Assembly (NCBI GenBank): GCA_905193765.1
Contig: CAJJPZ010000106.1
Span: 1-7,466, forward strand
DNA: 7,466 nucleotides
Origin: an uncultured Eubacterium sp.
GTDB taxonomy: Bacteria; Bacillota; Clostridia; Peptostreptococcales; Anaerovoracaceae
Direction: 5' to 3'
Position 1 is the first letter of the stretch. Each line of letters begins with the position of its first letter. The translations under genes were made by a program, and so were the position numbers. Positions 1-6,045 of the stretch are shown here, in pieces. The notes below the pieces were generated by a model that was not told the DNA's origin, did not search any database, and saw only the letters and a list, made by a program, of their open reading frames with translations.

Positions 1-812
1 TAAGAAAATACGTGCTGCAGTACGACAATGTAATGAACAAGCAGCGTGAGATAATATACAGCGAGCGTAAGCGAGTCCTTTTCGGAGAGGATCTGAGAGA
101 CTATCTCGTATCCATGACCCATCAGCTGATAGACGAAGTCGTGGACCCTGTAGTCATTGCATCCAAATATCCTGAGGAATGGGATTTCGGGACTATAAAC
201 AAGGGACTTGCAAAGATAACGCCGGCATTCGAGCCGCTGGATTTCGACGAGGAAGTGCTCCACGATATGGACGAGCAGAGTCTCAGGAACGGACTTTACG
301 AAGACTTCGAGGATCTTTACAAGGCTAAGGAAGAAGAGATCGGCATCGACAAGATCAGAGAGATCGAGCGCATGATACTCATCAGAGTAGTCGATAATAA
401 ATGGATGGATCACATCGACGACATGGAGCAGCTCAAAAGCGGTATAGGCCTCAGAGGACTGGGCGGACAGGATCCGGCAGCAGCCTATGCACAGGAAGGC
501 TTTGACATGTTCGAGCTGATGGTCAACTCCATCAAGGAAGAGTTCGTCAAATTCTGCTACAACGTGACTGTACAGACCACTACCGAGAGAAAGAACGTAA
601 TGGGATACGGCGAGGGCCACAAGGACGAGTTCTCCGAAGAACAGTACCTCGAAGCAGCCGGAGAAGGTGAGATGCCTGACGGCGCCGTGATCCCGGAGAG
701 AGAACATAAGCAGGAGACATTCCGCAGAGAACAGCCTAAAGTAGGCAGGAACGATCCGTGTCCGTGCGGGAGCGGGAAGAAGTATAAGCACTGCTGCGGC
801 AGGAACGCATAG
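1..812 (+). CDS. secA: SecA preprotein translocase ATPase, C-terminal part (5' end outside window)
   Basis: SecA is the ATPase motor that pushes unfolded preproteins through SecYEG at the membrane. The reading frame is already open at base 3 and carries the SecA scaffold signature VLQYDNVMNKQREIIY at the window edge, so the gene is cut by the window and is not a short gene starting at 12. Further in, WMDHIDDMEQLKSGIGLR (from 402) is the conserved end of the helical scaffold, followed by GGQDP and YAQEGFDMFELM. A polar, acidic linker (about 600-740) leads to a C-terminal SEC-C zinc motif, with Cys codons at 759, 765, 792 and 795 in a CxC-x8-CC pattern and the typical CGSGKKYKHCC context. This tail binds zinc and, in known SecA proteins, SecB or ribosomes/lipid. 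The stop is TAG at 810. About 269 codons are present of a usual 800-950. The downstream neighbour prfB is the usual Bacillota arrangement, but here a repeat-filled gap separates them. Identification is secure. Confidence 0.97.
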   Translation, partial: RKYVLQYDNVMNKQREIIYSERKRVLFGEDLRDYLVSMTHQLIDEVVDPVVIASKYPEEWDFGTINKGLAKITPAFEPLDFDEEVLHDMDEQSLRNGLYEDFEDLYKAKEEEIGIDKIREIERMILIRVVDNKWMDHIDDMEQLKSGIGLRGLGGQDPAAAYAQEGFDMFELMVNSIKEEFVKFCYNVTVQTTTERKNVMGYGEGHKDEFSEEQYLEAAGEGEMPDGAVIPEREHKQETFRREQPKVGRNDPCPCGSGKKYKHCCGRNA

Positions 813-830
813 CACTTGTTAAAATCCGCC

Positions 831-965
831 AGGGCGTTGTTGCCTGCGGTCGCTCGGTACTCACGTACTATAAGTACGCTCCGTGCCTCGCTCGCTTGGC
901 GCCTAGCCCTGACGAATTTTCCCTGCGCGCTATGTGCACCTGTGGGGAGCGTGGCGACCAACGAC
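831..965. repeat. Tandem intergenic repeat, copy 1
   Basis: First of two adjacent copies of a ~135 bp GC-rich unit filling the gap between secA and prfB. Bases 844-883 are identical to 979-1018 (40 of 40), and similarity continues through GAATTTTCC (914-922 against 1049-1057) to GTGGCG (951 against 1088). The core contains an inverted repeat, CGTACT-ATA-AGTACG (864-878), which could form a 6-bp hairpin. In this copy it is extended beyond an internal loop by GGTAC (857-861) pairing with GTGCC (883-887). No credible gene is seen: reading frames crossing it are low-complexity translations of the repeat. It resembles dispersed intergenic repeats that I recall from clostridial genomes, but no family name can be assigned from sequence alone. 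The inner palindrome reads nearly the same on both strands, so the functional strand is unknown. Confidence 0.85.
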
Positions 966-1115
966 GCAGTGTTGTTGTCTGCGGTCGCTCGGTACTCACG
1001 TACTATAAGTACGCTCCGCTCCTCGCTTGCTCGGCGCCTGGCACAGATGAATTTTCCATACACGCCATGAGCACATGTACAGGGATCGTGGCGCCTGGCG
1101 GCCCGGGGCAGTGTC
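966..1115. repeat. Tandem intergenic repeat, copy 2, plus start of a third
   Basis: Second copy of the same unit, ~150 bp, offset by 135 bases in the core. The inner CGTACT-ATA-AGTACG hairpin (999-1013) is perfectly kept. The outer arm has changed (GCTCC at 1018-1022 instead of GTGCC), so the outer helix is lost and not compensated. The right half has diverged more than the left and has small insertions, including a GC-rich run at 1091-1108. Immediately after it, AGGGCGTT (1116-1123) repeats the AGGGCGTT that begins copy 1 (831-838), as if a third copy starts and is broken off just before the prfB leader. The remaining gap, 1124-1167, is A-rich and holds the prfB ribosome site. I see no convincing secA terminator outside the repeats. 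Confidence 0.82.
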
Positions 1116-1152
1116 AGGGCGTTATAAAGTACCATAAAAAATAAAAACGATT

Positions 1153-1157
1153 AGGAG
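1153..1157 (+). promoter_or_regulatory. Ribosome binding site deciding the prfB start
   Basis: AGGAG lies 10 bases before TTG at 1168. An in-frame GTG at 1159 also exists but is only 1 base from the AGGAG, too close to be used. An in-frame TAA at 1135 closes the frame upstream. TTG 1168 also gives a protein of the normal RF2 length. Confidence 0.7.
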
Positions 1158-1167
1158 AGTGAGAAAG

Positions 1168-2269
1168 TTGATACTGACAGATCAGATAAAAACGCAGATG
1201 CCTGCTTTGCAGACTATGCTCAAAGAGGCAGGTGAGTCCCTTTGACCCGGCAGGGCTGAAGGAACGATTAGGAAAGATAGAACAGGAAATGAGCAGAGAC
1301 GGCTTCTGGGATGACCCGGAATCAGCCCAGAAGCTCATGAAAGAGAAGAAATCCATCGACGACAGGCTTGAGGAGCTTGACAAACTGGGAAGCCAGCTGG
1401 AAGACCTGGAAGTCATGGTGGAGATGGCCGAAGAGGAGAATGACGAAGAAATGGCGCAGGAGGCTGAGGAAAGTCTCAAGTCTCTGGAAAAGAGCCTAGA
1501 AGACCTTCGACTTCGTACACTGCTCAACGGCAAATACGACAAGAACAACGCCATCATATCCGTGCATGCAGGATCCGGAGGTACTGACGCCCAGGACTGG
1601 GCAGAGATGCTGCTGAGGATGTACACGAGATGGTGCGAAAAACGCGGATACAAGGCGAAACTCATCGACATGCAGGATGACACGGAGGGCGGCATCAAAG
1701 GCGCCACTCTGCTGGTGGAAGGCGAATATGCCTACGGATATCTCAAGAATGAAAAAGGCGTGCACCGCATAGTCAGGATATCACCATTCGACTCATCAGG
1801 GAGACGCCATACATCCTTTGCATCCCTTGATGTGACGCCGGAGATAGACGACGAGATCACAGTGGATCTGAATCCAGAAGATCTGAGGATAGACACATAC
1901 CGCTCAAGCGGAGCGGGCGGACAGCACGTAAATACTACGGACTCGGCTATCAGGATCACTCATATACCGACGAACATAGTAGTGACATGTCAGAACGAGA
2001 GATCCCAGCATCAGAACAAGGAAGTAGCCATGAAGCTGATGATGTCCAAGCTGCTGGAACTGAAAGAACGTGAACAGAAGGAAAACCTGGATGAACTCAA
2101 GGGCGACTACAGCCAGATCACCTGGGGCAGCCAGATCCGTTCATATGTCTTCCATCCTTACACCATGGTCAAGGATCACAGGACCGGAGCCGAGGTGGGC
2201 AATGTCAACGCAGTGATGGACGGCGACCTCGACTACTTTATAAACGAGAAACTGAAACAGAAGGAGTAA
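1168..2269 (+). CDS. prfB: Peptide chain release factor 2 (RF2), with programmed +1 frameshift
   Basis: RF2 recognises UGA and UAA stop codons in the ribosomal A site and triggers hydrolysis of peptidyl-tRNA. The gene is in two frames. A 25-codon leader frame (TTG 1168 to CTT 1240) meets TGA at 1243, and the +1 frame continues from GAC at 1244 to TAA at 2267. The joined product is 366 residues, matching the usual ~365. The N-terminal third is helical and strongly charged (about residues 35-105, acidic coiled-coil-like). The PCRF/decoding domain contains the tripeptide anticodon SPF (codons 1781-1789, residues 205-207), the RF2 type rather than the PxT of RF1. The catalytic GGQ (codons 1916-1924, residues 250-252) sits in SSGAGGQHVN. 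Residue 246 is Ser. The same-strand tex gene follows after 4 bases and is probably co-transcribed. The product controls its own level through the internal UGA: scarce RF2 favours frameshifting. Reading this as a broken gene would be wrong. Confidence 0.96.
1230..1246 (+). promoter_or_regulatory. RF2 programmed +1 frameshift site (CTTTGAC with upstream SD-like element)
   Basis: The slippery codon CTT (1240-1242) is followed by in-frame TGA (1243-1245) and C (1246), giving the conserved CTTTGAC where P-site tRNA-Leu slips +1 onto UUU. An internal Shine-Dalgarno-like AGGTGA (1230-1235) precedes it. In E. coli the stimulator is AGGGGG placed 3 bases before CTT. Here the bases in that exact place are GGTGAG, and the best anti-SD pairing (AGGTGA) is in a shifted register with a 4-base gap. 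Termination at the TGA would release only a 25-residue peptide. Confidence 0.93.
2261..2266 (+). promoter_or_regulatory. tex ribosome binding site inside the end of prfB
   Basis: AAGGAG occupies the last two sense codons of prfB (Lys-Glu) and lies 7 bases before the tex ATG at 2274. This fixes the tex start and implies translational coupling to RF2 synthesis. Confidence 0.8.
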
Positions 2270-2273
2270 GCCA

Positions 2274-4532
2274 ATGAATATAGCTGAAATGCTTGCGGCA
2301 GAGTTCGGACTCAGGCAGACGCAGGTAGACCAGACCATAGCGCTGATAGATGAAGGCAACACGATACCTTTCATCGCCAGATACAGGAAGGAGGCCACCG
2401 GCGGACTGAGTGACGTTGTCCTCAGAGACCTGGACGAGAGGCTCACATATCTGAGGAACCTCGAAGTGAGAAAGGAAGAAGTGATCCGCCTCATCGACGA
2501 GCAGGGCAAGCTTACAGAGGAACTGGAATCGCAGATCCGGGAGGCCGAGGTGCTCCAGAGAGTCGAAGACCTGTATAAGCCTTTCAAGAAGAAAAAAGCC
2601 ACACGTGCATCGAAGGCCAGAGAAAAAGGTCTGGAACCGCTGGCGCTGATATTCAGAGCACAGGAAAAAGAAAGCGGCAGCATCGAAGAGCTGGCTGAAC
2701 CTTTCATAAGTGAAGAAAAAGGCGTGGTTTCGGCAGAGGAAGCCGTGCAGGGAGCCTGCGATATAATCGCCGAGATGATATCTGACGATCCCGAGCTCAC
2801 AGCTGCGGCGAGAGAGCGTACGGCACAGACCGGCATGATCACCACAGAGGCTGCGGATCCCGAGGAAAAATCTGTGTACGACATGTACTACGAGTACAGC
2901 GAAGGGATCAGCAAGATCCCGAACCACAGAGTGCTGGCCGTCAACAGAGGCGAGAAGGAGAAGAAGCTCAAGGTAAAAGTGGTGACCGATCCTGAACGCA
3001 TGGAAAAGCTCATCGCAGATGAGATCATCACAAATGAAAAGTCCATATTCACCGATCTGCTGAGGGAGACGATCGCAGATGCATACAAGCGTCTGATGGC
3101 ACCGTCAGCAGAGCGCGAGATGAGGAACATGCTCACTGAGCGCGCCGAAGCAGAGGCAGTGAAAGTCTTTGCAAAGAACACCGAAAAACTCCTGATGGTA
3201 CCGCCGGTAAAAGGCGCACGGATAATAAGCATAGACCCGGGATACAGGACAGGATGCAAAGTCGCCGTGCTGAATGAAACGGGAAAACTGCTGGCGTATA
3301 CGACAGTGTACCCTACTGAGCCAAAGAAGGACATAAAAGGGACCGAAGCCGTATTCAAAAAGCTGATAGATAAATTCAAGATAAATACTTTCGTAATAGG
3401 CAACGGCACCGCATCCAGGGAGACCGAGGAAGTGGTCGCTGACTTCATCAGGAAAAGCGGCGCGGATATAAGCTATACTATAGTAAACGAAGCCGGAGCC
3501 TCTGTATATTCAGCATCGAAGCTGGCCACAGAGGAATACCCGGATCTGGATGTGACGGTCAGGGGCGCCATGTCCCTTGGCAGACGTCTTCAGGATCCGC
3601 TGGCAGAGCTGGTCAAGATACCTACGAAGAGCATAGGCGTAGGCCAGTATCAGCACGATATAAACCAGGGACTGCTGGAAAACGCGCTGGACAACGTGGT
3701 GGAAGACTGCGTGAACAGAGTAGGCGTGGATCTGAATACAGCATCGCCTTCGCTGCTGGCTCATGTTGCCGGCATCAATATGGGTATTGCCAGGAACATA
3801 GTGGCATACCGCGAGGAGAACGGCGTTTTCAAAGAGCGTAAGGAACTGAAGAAAGTCGCGAAGCTCGGCGAAAAGACATACGGACAGTGCGCAGGATTCA
3901 TGCGCATCAGCAATGGCACCAATCCGCTGGATGGCACGTCGGTACATCCGGAATCCTATAAGGCTGCGGAAGCAATGCTCGATAAACTGGGATTCAGCAA
4001 GTCCGATATAGTCAGCGGCGGTCTGGCCGATATAGACGAGCGCATATGGCAGGCATACGGAGAGACAGCAAAAGAGAACAAGCCTAAGACAAGAGCCAAA
4101 GGTCTGGCAGCGCTTGCTGAACTTTCGAAGAAGGAAGAAAAGCCTAAGCGAAACATGAAGAAAGCTGTGGAGAAGATGGCGAAGGAGCTGGAAGTAGGTG
4201 TTCCGACGCTGACGGACATCATAGATGAAATGAAGAAGCCGGGACGCGATCCCCGTGAGGACGCGCCGCCTGTGGTATTCAGGAACGACGTAAGATCCTT
4301 CGATGATCTCAAGGTCGATATGGAGCTGGAAGGCACCGTGCGCAACGTCGTGGACTTCGGAGCCTTCGTGGATATCGGAGTGAAAAACGATGGACTCGTC
4401 CACATATCCGAGATGAGCAGGAAATACATAAAACATCCGATGGATGTGGTTTCTGTAGGCGATACGGTCAAGGTAAAGATAATAAATATAGACAGAGAAA
4501 AGCAGAAGATCGGTCTTACAATGAAGCTGTAG
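2274..4532 (+). CDS. tex: Tex-family S1 RNA-binding transcription accessory protein
   Basis: Tex proteins are cytoplasmic nucleic-acid-binding factors related to eukaryotic Spt6, linked to transcription and, in some species, to toxin expression or stress tolerance; the exact role in Clostridia is not settled. The 752 residues show the full domain order. The N-terminal helical Tex_N region includes IPFIARYRKEATGGL (about 31-45) and LEDLYKPFKKKK-like sequence near 100-115. The YqgF/RuvC-like fold starts at IDPGYRTGCKVAV (Asp321). Helix-hairpin-helix repeats run from NTASPSLLAHVAGI (Asn488). The C-terminal S1 domain (683-752) starts at GTVRNVVDFGAFVDIGV. Between HhH and S1 there is an unusually Lys-rich segment (about 600-643) before the conserved VPTLTDI and KKPGRDPRE, which explains most of the extra length over ~720-residue homologues. 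ATG 2274 has AAGGAG 7 bases upstream. It sits 4 bases after prfB, and a terminator follows 29 bases after the stop. Identification is secure. Confidence 0.96.
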   Translation: MNIAEMLAAEFGLRQTQVDQTIALIDEGNTIPFIARYRKEATGGLSDVVLRDLDERLTYLRNLEVRKEEVIRLIDEQGKLTEELESQIREAEVLQRVEDLYKPFKKKKATRASKAREKGLEPLALIFRAQEKESGSIEELAEPFISEEKGVVSAEEAVQGACDIIAEMISDDPELTAAARERTAQTGMITTEAADPEEKSVYDMYYEYSEGISKIPNHRVLAVNRGEKEKKLKVKVVTDPERMEKLIADEIITNEKSIFTDLLRETIADAYKRLMAPSAEREMRNMLTERAEAEAVKVFAKNTEKLLMVPPVKGARIISIDPGYRTGCKVAVLNETGKLLAYTTVYPTEPKKDIKGTEAVFKKLIDKFKINTFVIGNGTASRETEEVVADFIRKSGADISYTIVNEAGASVYSASKLATEEYPDLDVTVRGAMSLGRRLQDPLAELVKIPTKSIGVGQYQHDINQGLLENALDNVVEDCVNRVGVDLNTASPSLLAHVAGINMGIARNIVAYREENGVFKERKELKKVAKLGEKTYGQCAGFMRISNGTNPLDGTSVHPESYKAAEAMLDKLGFSKSDIVSGGLADIDERIWQAYGETAKENKPKTRAKGLAALAELSKKEEKPKRNMKKAVEKMAKELEVGVPTLTDIIDEMKKPGRDPREDAPPVVFRNDVRSFDDLKVDMELEGTVRNVVDFGAFVDIGVKNDGLVHISEMSRKYIKHPMDVVSVGDTVKVKIINIDREKQKIGLTMKL

Positions 4533-4561
4533 ACCGCATGGATGCCTGGTCTGAGGAAACG

Positions 4562-4589
4562 GCCGGAGTGTTGGTCCTCCGGCTTTTTT
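4562..4589 (+). terminator. Intrinsic terminator of the prfB-tex unit
   Basis: A perfect 7-bp GC-rich stem GCCGGAG/CTCCGGC (4562-4568 with 4577-4583) encloses an 8-base loop and is followed directly by six T (4584-4589). It lies 29 bases after the tex stop, in the right place and strand to end that transcript. Confidence 0.9.
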
Positions 4590-4637
4590 GGTTCTGCATG
4601 GCGGTGGTTGTGTATACAGTATTTATAACCATACAAC

Positions 4638-4666
4638 TTGTATTGAATTATCAGATATGTTACTAT
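4638..4666 (+). promoter_or_regulatory. Extended -10 sigma-A type promoter for the decarboxylase beta subunit
   Basis: TTGTAT (4638-4643) and TACTAT (4661-4666) are separated by exactly 17 bases, and the -10 box is preceded by TG one base away (TGTTACTAT), an extended -10. The surroundings are AT-rich, follow a terminator and precede a gene start by 65 bases. Predicted transcription start is about 4672-4674. Confidence 0.72.
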
Positions 4667-4672
4667 CGTTAC

Positions 4673-4695
4673 GTTGATGCGGGGTGTGCGTCAAC
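4673..4695 (+). promoter_or_regulatory. 5' leader hairpin / inverted repeat at predicted transcript start
   Basis: GTTGATGC (4673-4680) and GCGTCAAC (4688-4695) form an 8-bp stem with one G-U pair around a 7-base loop GGGGTGT. It starts at the predicted +1, which fits an mRNA 5' stabiliser. As DNA, the same inverted repeat could be an operator covering the start site. It is too small and lacks the landmarks of any riboswitch class that I know. No T run follows, so it is not a terminator. Confidence 0.55.
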
Positions 4696-4730
4696 ACGTC
4701 ATTCAAGAAGAAGAAAAAGGAGAGATAATT

Positions 4731-5888
4731 ATGAATGCCATAGCAGAAACGGTTGTAAAGTTCTGGGGCGATACCGGTATAGCAAACTTTACATACCAAA
4801 ACGGAATCATGATAATAGTATCATTTATTTTCTTGTATCTGGCTATAAGAAGAGGCTTCGAACCGCTGCTTCTGGTACCGATCGCATTCGGTATGCTTCT
4901 CTCGAATCTGCCTATGACAGGGATGTTCATAGAGCATTTTGAGATAACGAGTTCAGGACAGCTTTCGGATGCAGGCCTGCTTACAGTTTTTTATAGCCTG
5001 AAACCTGTACTTCCGTCACTTATATTCCTGGGCGTCGGTGCGATGACCGATTTCGGCCCGCTTATTGCTAACCCTAAATCGCTTCTCATGGGAGCCGCTG
5101 CGCAGCTTGGCATATTCTTCGCATTCTTCGCTGCGATAGCACTGGGGTTCAATGCACAGGAAGCCGCATCCATCGGTATAATCGGAGGAGCTGACGGACC
5201 GACTGCGATATATCTGACAGGCAAGCTGGCAGACCATCTGCTGGGACCTATAGCAGTGGCTGCATATTCATATATGGCGCTGGTGCCTGTTATCCAGCCG
5301 CCTATCATGAAGCTGCTCACTACAGAAAAAGAGAGGCAGATCAAGATGGAACAGCTCAGAGTAGTATCACAGAGAGAAAAGATACTGTTCCCGATCGCAG
5401 TTACAGTAGTAGTTGCGTTCCTGCTCCCTTCAGTAGCGCCGCTTATCGGTATGCTGATGCTGGGTAACCTCTTCAAGGAGTGCGGCAGGACTTCAAGACT
5501 TTCAGATACCGCCAGCAATGCTCTGATGAATATACTGGTAATAATCCTGGGAACATGCGTAGGCGCATCTGCAACAGGATCGACATTCATCACATGGTCG
5601 ACTATAAAGATCGTTATCCTCGGCGTATGTGCATTCGCTGTAGGTACAGCAGGCGGAGTACTCATCGCGAAGCTGATGAACGTGCTCACAGGAGGAAAGA
5701 TAAATCCTCTTATCGGATCTGCAGGCGTATCAGCAGTTCCGATGGCAGCAAGAGTATCGCAGATAGAAGGACAGAAGGCGAACCCTTCCAACTTCCTGCT
5801 GATGCATGCTATGGGACCTAACGTTGCCGGCGTTATCGGATCAGGCGTAGCAGCCGGAGTAATGTTATCAATGTTTGGTGGATTTTAA
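4731..5888 (+). CDS. Sodium ion-translocating decarboxylase, beta subunit (OadB/GcdB/MmdB family)
   Basis: The beta subunit is the integral membrane part of biotin-dependent decarboxylases. It decarboxylates carboxybiotin and couples this to Na+ export, building a sodium gradient in anaerobes. The 385 residues are almost all hydrophobic segments (roughly 9-11). Family landmarks are YLAIRRGFEPLLLVPIAFG near the N-terminus, the IGIIGGADGPTAIYLTGKL block with Asp155 equivalent to the Na+/proton-coupling Asp203 of Klebsiella OadB, VIQPPIMKLLTT, and a C-terminal NPSNFLLMHAMGPNVAGVIG block (Asn364 in GPN). ATG 4731 is chosen because AAGGAG lies 8 bases before it and the family start aligns; an upstream in-frame start at 4674 would fall at the predicted transcript start and add non-family residues. 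It has its own promoter and no alpha, gamma or biotin-carrier gene beside it. The substrate (glutaconyl-, methylmalonyl-CoA or oxaloacetate) cannot be told from this subunit alone. Confidence 0.93.
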   Translation: MNAIAETVVKFWGDTGIANFTYQNGIMIIVSFIFLYLAIRRGFEPLLLVPIAFGMLLSNLPMTGMFIEHFEITSSGQLSDAGLLTVFYSLKPVLPSLIFLGVGAMTDFGPLIANPKSLLMGAAAQLGIFFAFFAAIALGFNAQEAASIGIIGGADGPTAIYLTGKLADHLLGPIAVAAYSYMALVPVIQPPIMKLLTTEKERQIKMEQLRVVSQREKILFPIAVTVVVAFLLPSVAPLIGMLMLGNLFKECGRTSRLSDTASNALMNILVIILGTCVGASATGSTFITWSTIKIVILGVCAFAVGTAGGVLIAKLMNVLTGGKINPLIGSAGVSAVPMAARVSQIEGQKANPSNFLLMHAMGPNVAGVIGSGVAAGVMLSMFGGF

Positions 5889-5898
5889 TAAAGAAGTG

Positions 5899-5907
5899 TG
5901 ATATAAT
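5899..5907 (+). promoter_or_regulatory. Extended -10 promoter element downstream of the beta-subunit gene
   Basis: A perfect TATAAT (5902-5907) is preceded by TGA, giving the extended -10 TGATATAAT. No good -35 is found at the right distance (TGGATT at 5879-5884 is weak), which extended -10 promoters can tolerate. It starts 10 bases after the beta-subunit stop. Predicted start is about 5913-5915, ahead of the hairpin at 5953 and the HAD gene. Confidence 0.55.
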
Positions 5908-5952
5908 AATCAGAGACGAACAAGCAAATCTCTAAAATCATTTTTATACACC

Positions 5953-5994
5953 GCGAAAAAGCTCGATGCTCTCAGGAACAGCGGGCTTTTTTGC
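5953..5994 (+). terminator. Terminator-like hairpin before the HAD gene (possibly bidirectional)
   Basis: GCGAAAAAGCTCG (5953-5965) pairs with CGGGCTTTTTTGC (5982-5994) over 13 positions, two of them G-U, around a 16-base loop. With the A-T part regarded as tails, it is a 5-bp GC core flanked by A5 and T6, the form of a terminator working on both strands. It can end transcripts of the beta-subunit gene, and also any transcript begun at the 5902 promoter. Confidence 0.65.
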
Positions 5995-6008
5995 AAATCA
6001 AAAAAGCT
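5984..6008 (+). promoter_or_regulatory. Alternative hairpin competing with the 5953-5994 terminator
   Basis: GGCTTTTTT (5984-5992) can also pair with the downstream AAAAAAGCT (6000-6008) around the loop GCAAATC: 9 pairs, one G-U. It uses the same T-rich arm as the upstream hairpin, so the two cannot coexist. This geometry resembles an attenuator, but the upstream hairpin is longer and is made first, so regulation is only a possibility. Confidence 0.35.
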
Positions 6009-6045
6009 GCGGGAGATCGGACAGCGTGAAAGGATAACAGTACAT

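Noticed and set aside
831..1115. CRISPR array
   Set aside because: Only two long units with similarity across their whole length; no short repeats with unique equal-sized spacers and no cas genes.
1121..1128. TATAAA as a prfB promoter -10
   Set aside because: No -35-like sequence lies at 16-18 bases upstream (GC-rich repeat end) and there is no TG extension; the A-rich leader makes chance matches likely.
557..1135. 192-codon open frame on the minus strand crossing the repeat
   Set aside because: It reads antisense through the secA end and the two repeat copies, giving a repeated REYRATA-type peptide purely from the repeat; it has no family resemblance.
1243..1245. In-frame TGA as a nonsense mutation or sequencing frameshift
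   Set aside because: It sits exactly in the conserved RF2 CTTTGAC context, and the joined protein has the expected length and motif numbering.
1232..2269. prfB as a 345-codon gene starting at GTG 1232
   Set aside because: The upstream frame encodes the normal RF2 N-terminus up to CTTTGAC; the GTG is inside the frameshift stimulator region and would give a protein lacking its start.
3510..4436. 308-codon minus-strand open frame, and similar ones at 2141-2884, 2888-3448 and 4991-5791
   Set aside because: All lie antisense within clear genes (tex, beta subunit), with Ser/Arg/Cys-rich composition typical of shadow frames and no recognisable domains.
4674..4730. Extended N-terminus of the beta subunit from 4674
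   Set aside because: The start would fall at the predicted transcript start within a hairpin; the added residues are charged and unlike the family, whereas ATG 4731 has a proper AAGGAG.
4538..4942. 134-codon plus-strand open frame between tex and the beta subunit
   Set aside because: It crosses the terminator and promoter, has no ribosome site, and overlaps the beta subunit out of frame.
5966..6037. 23-codon open frame in the leader before the HAD gene
   Set aside because: No ribosome site, starts in the hairpin loop, and has no run of regulatory codons typical of a leader peptide.
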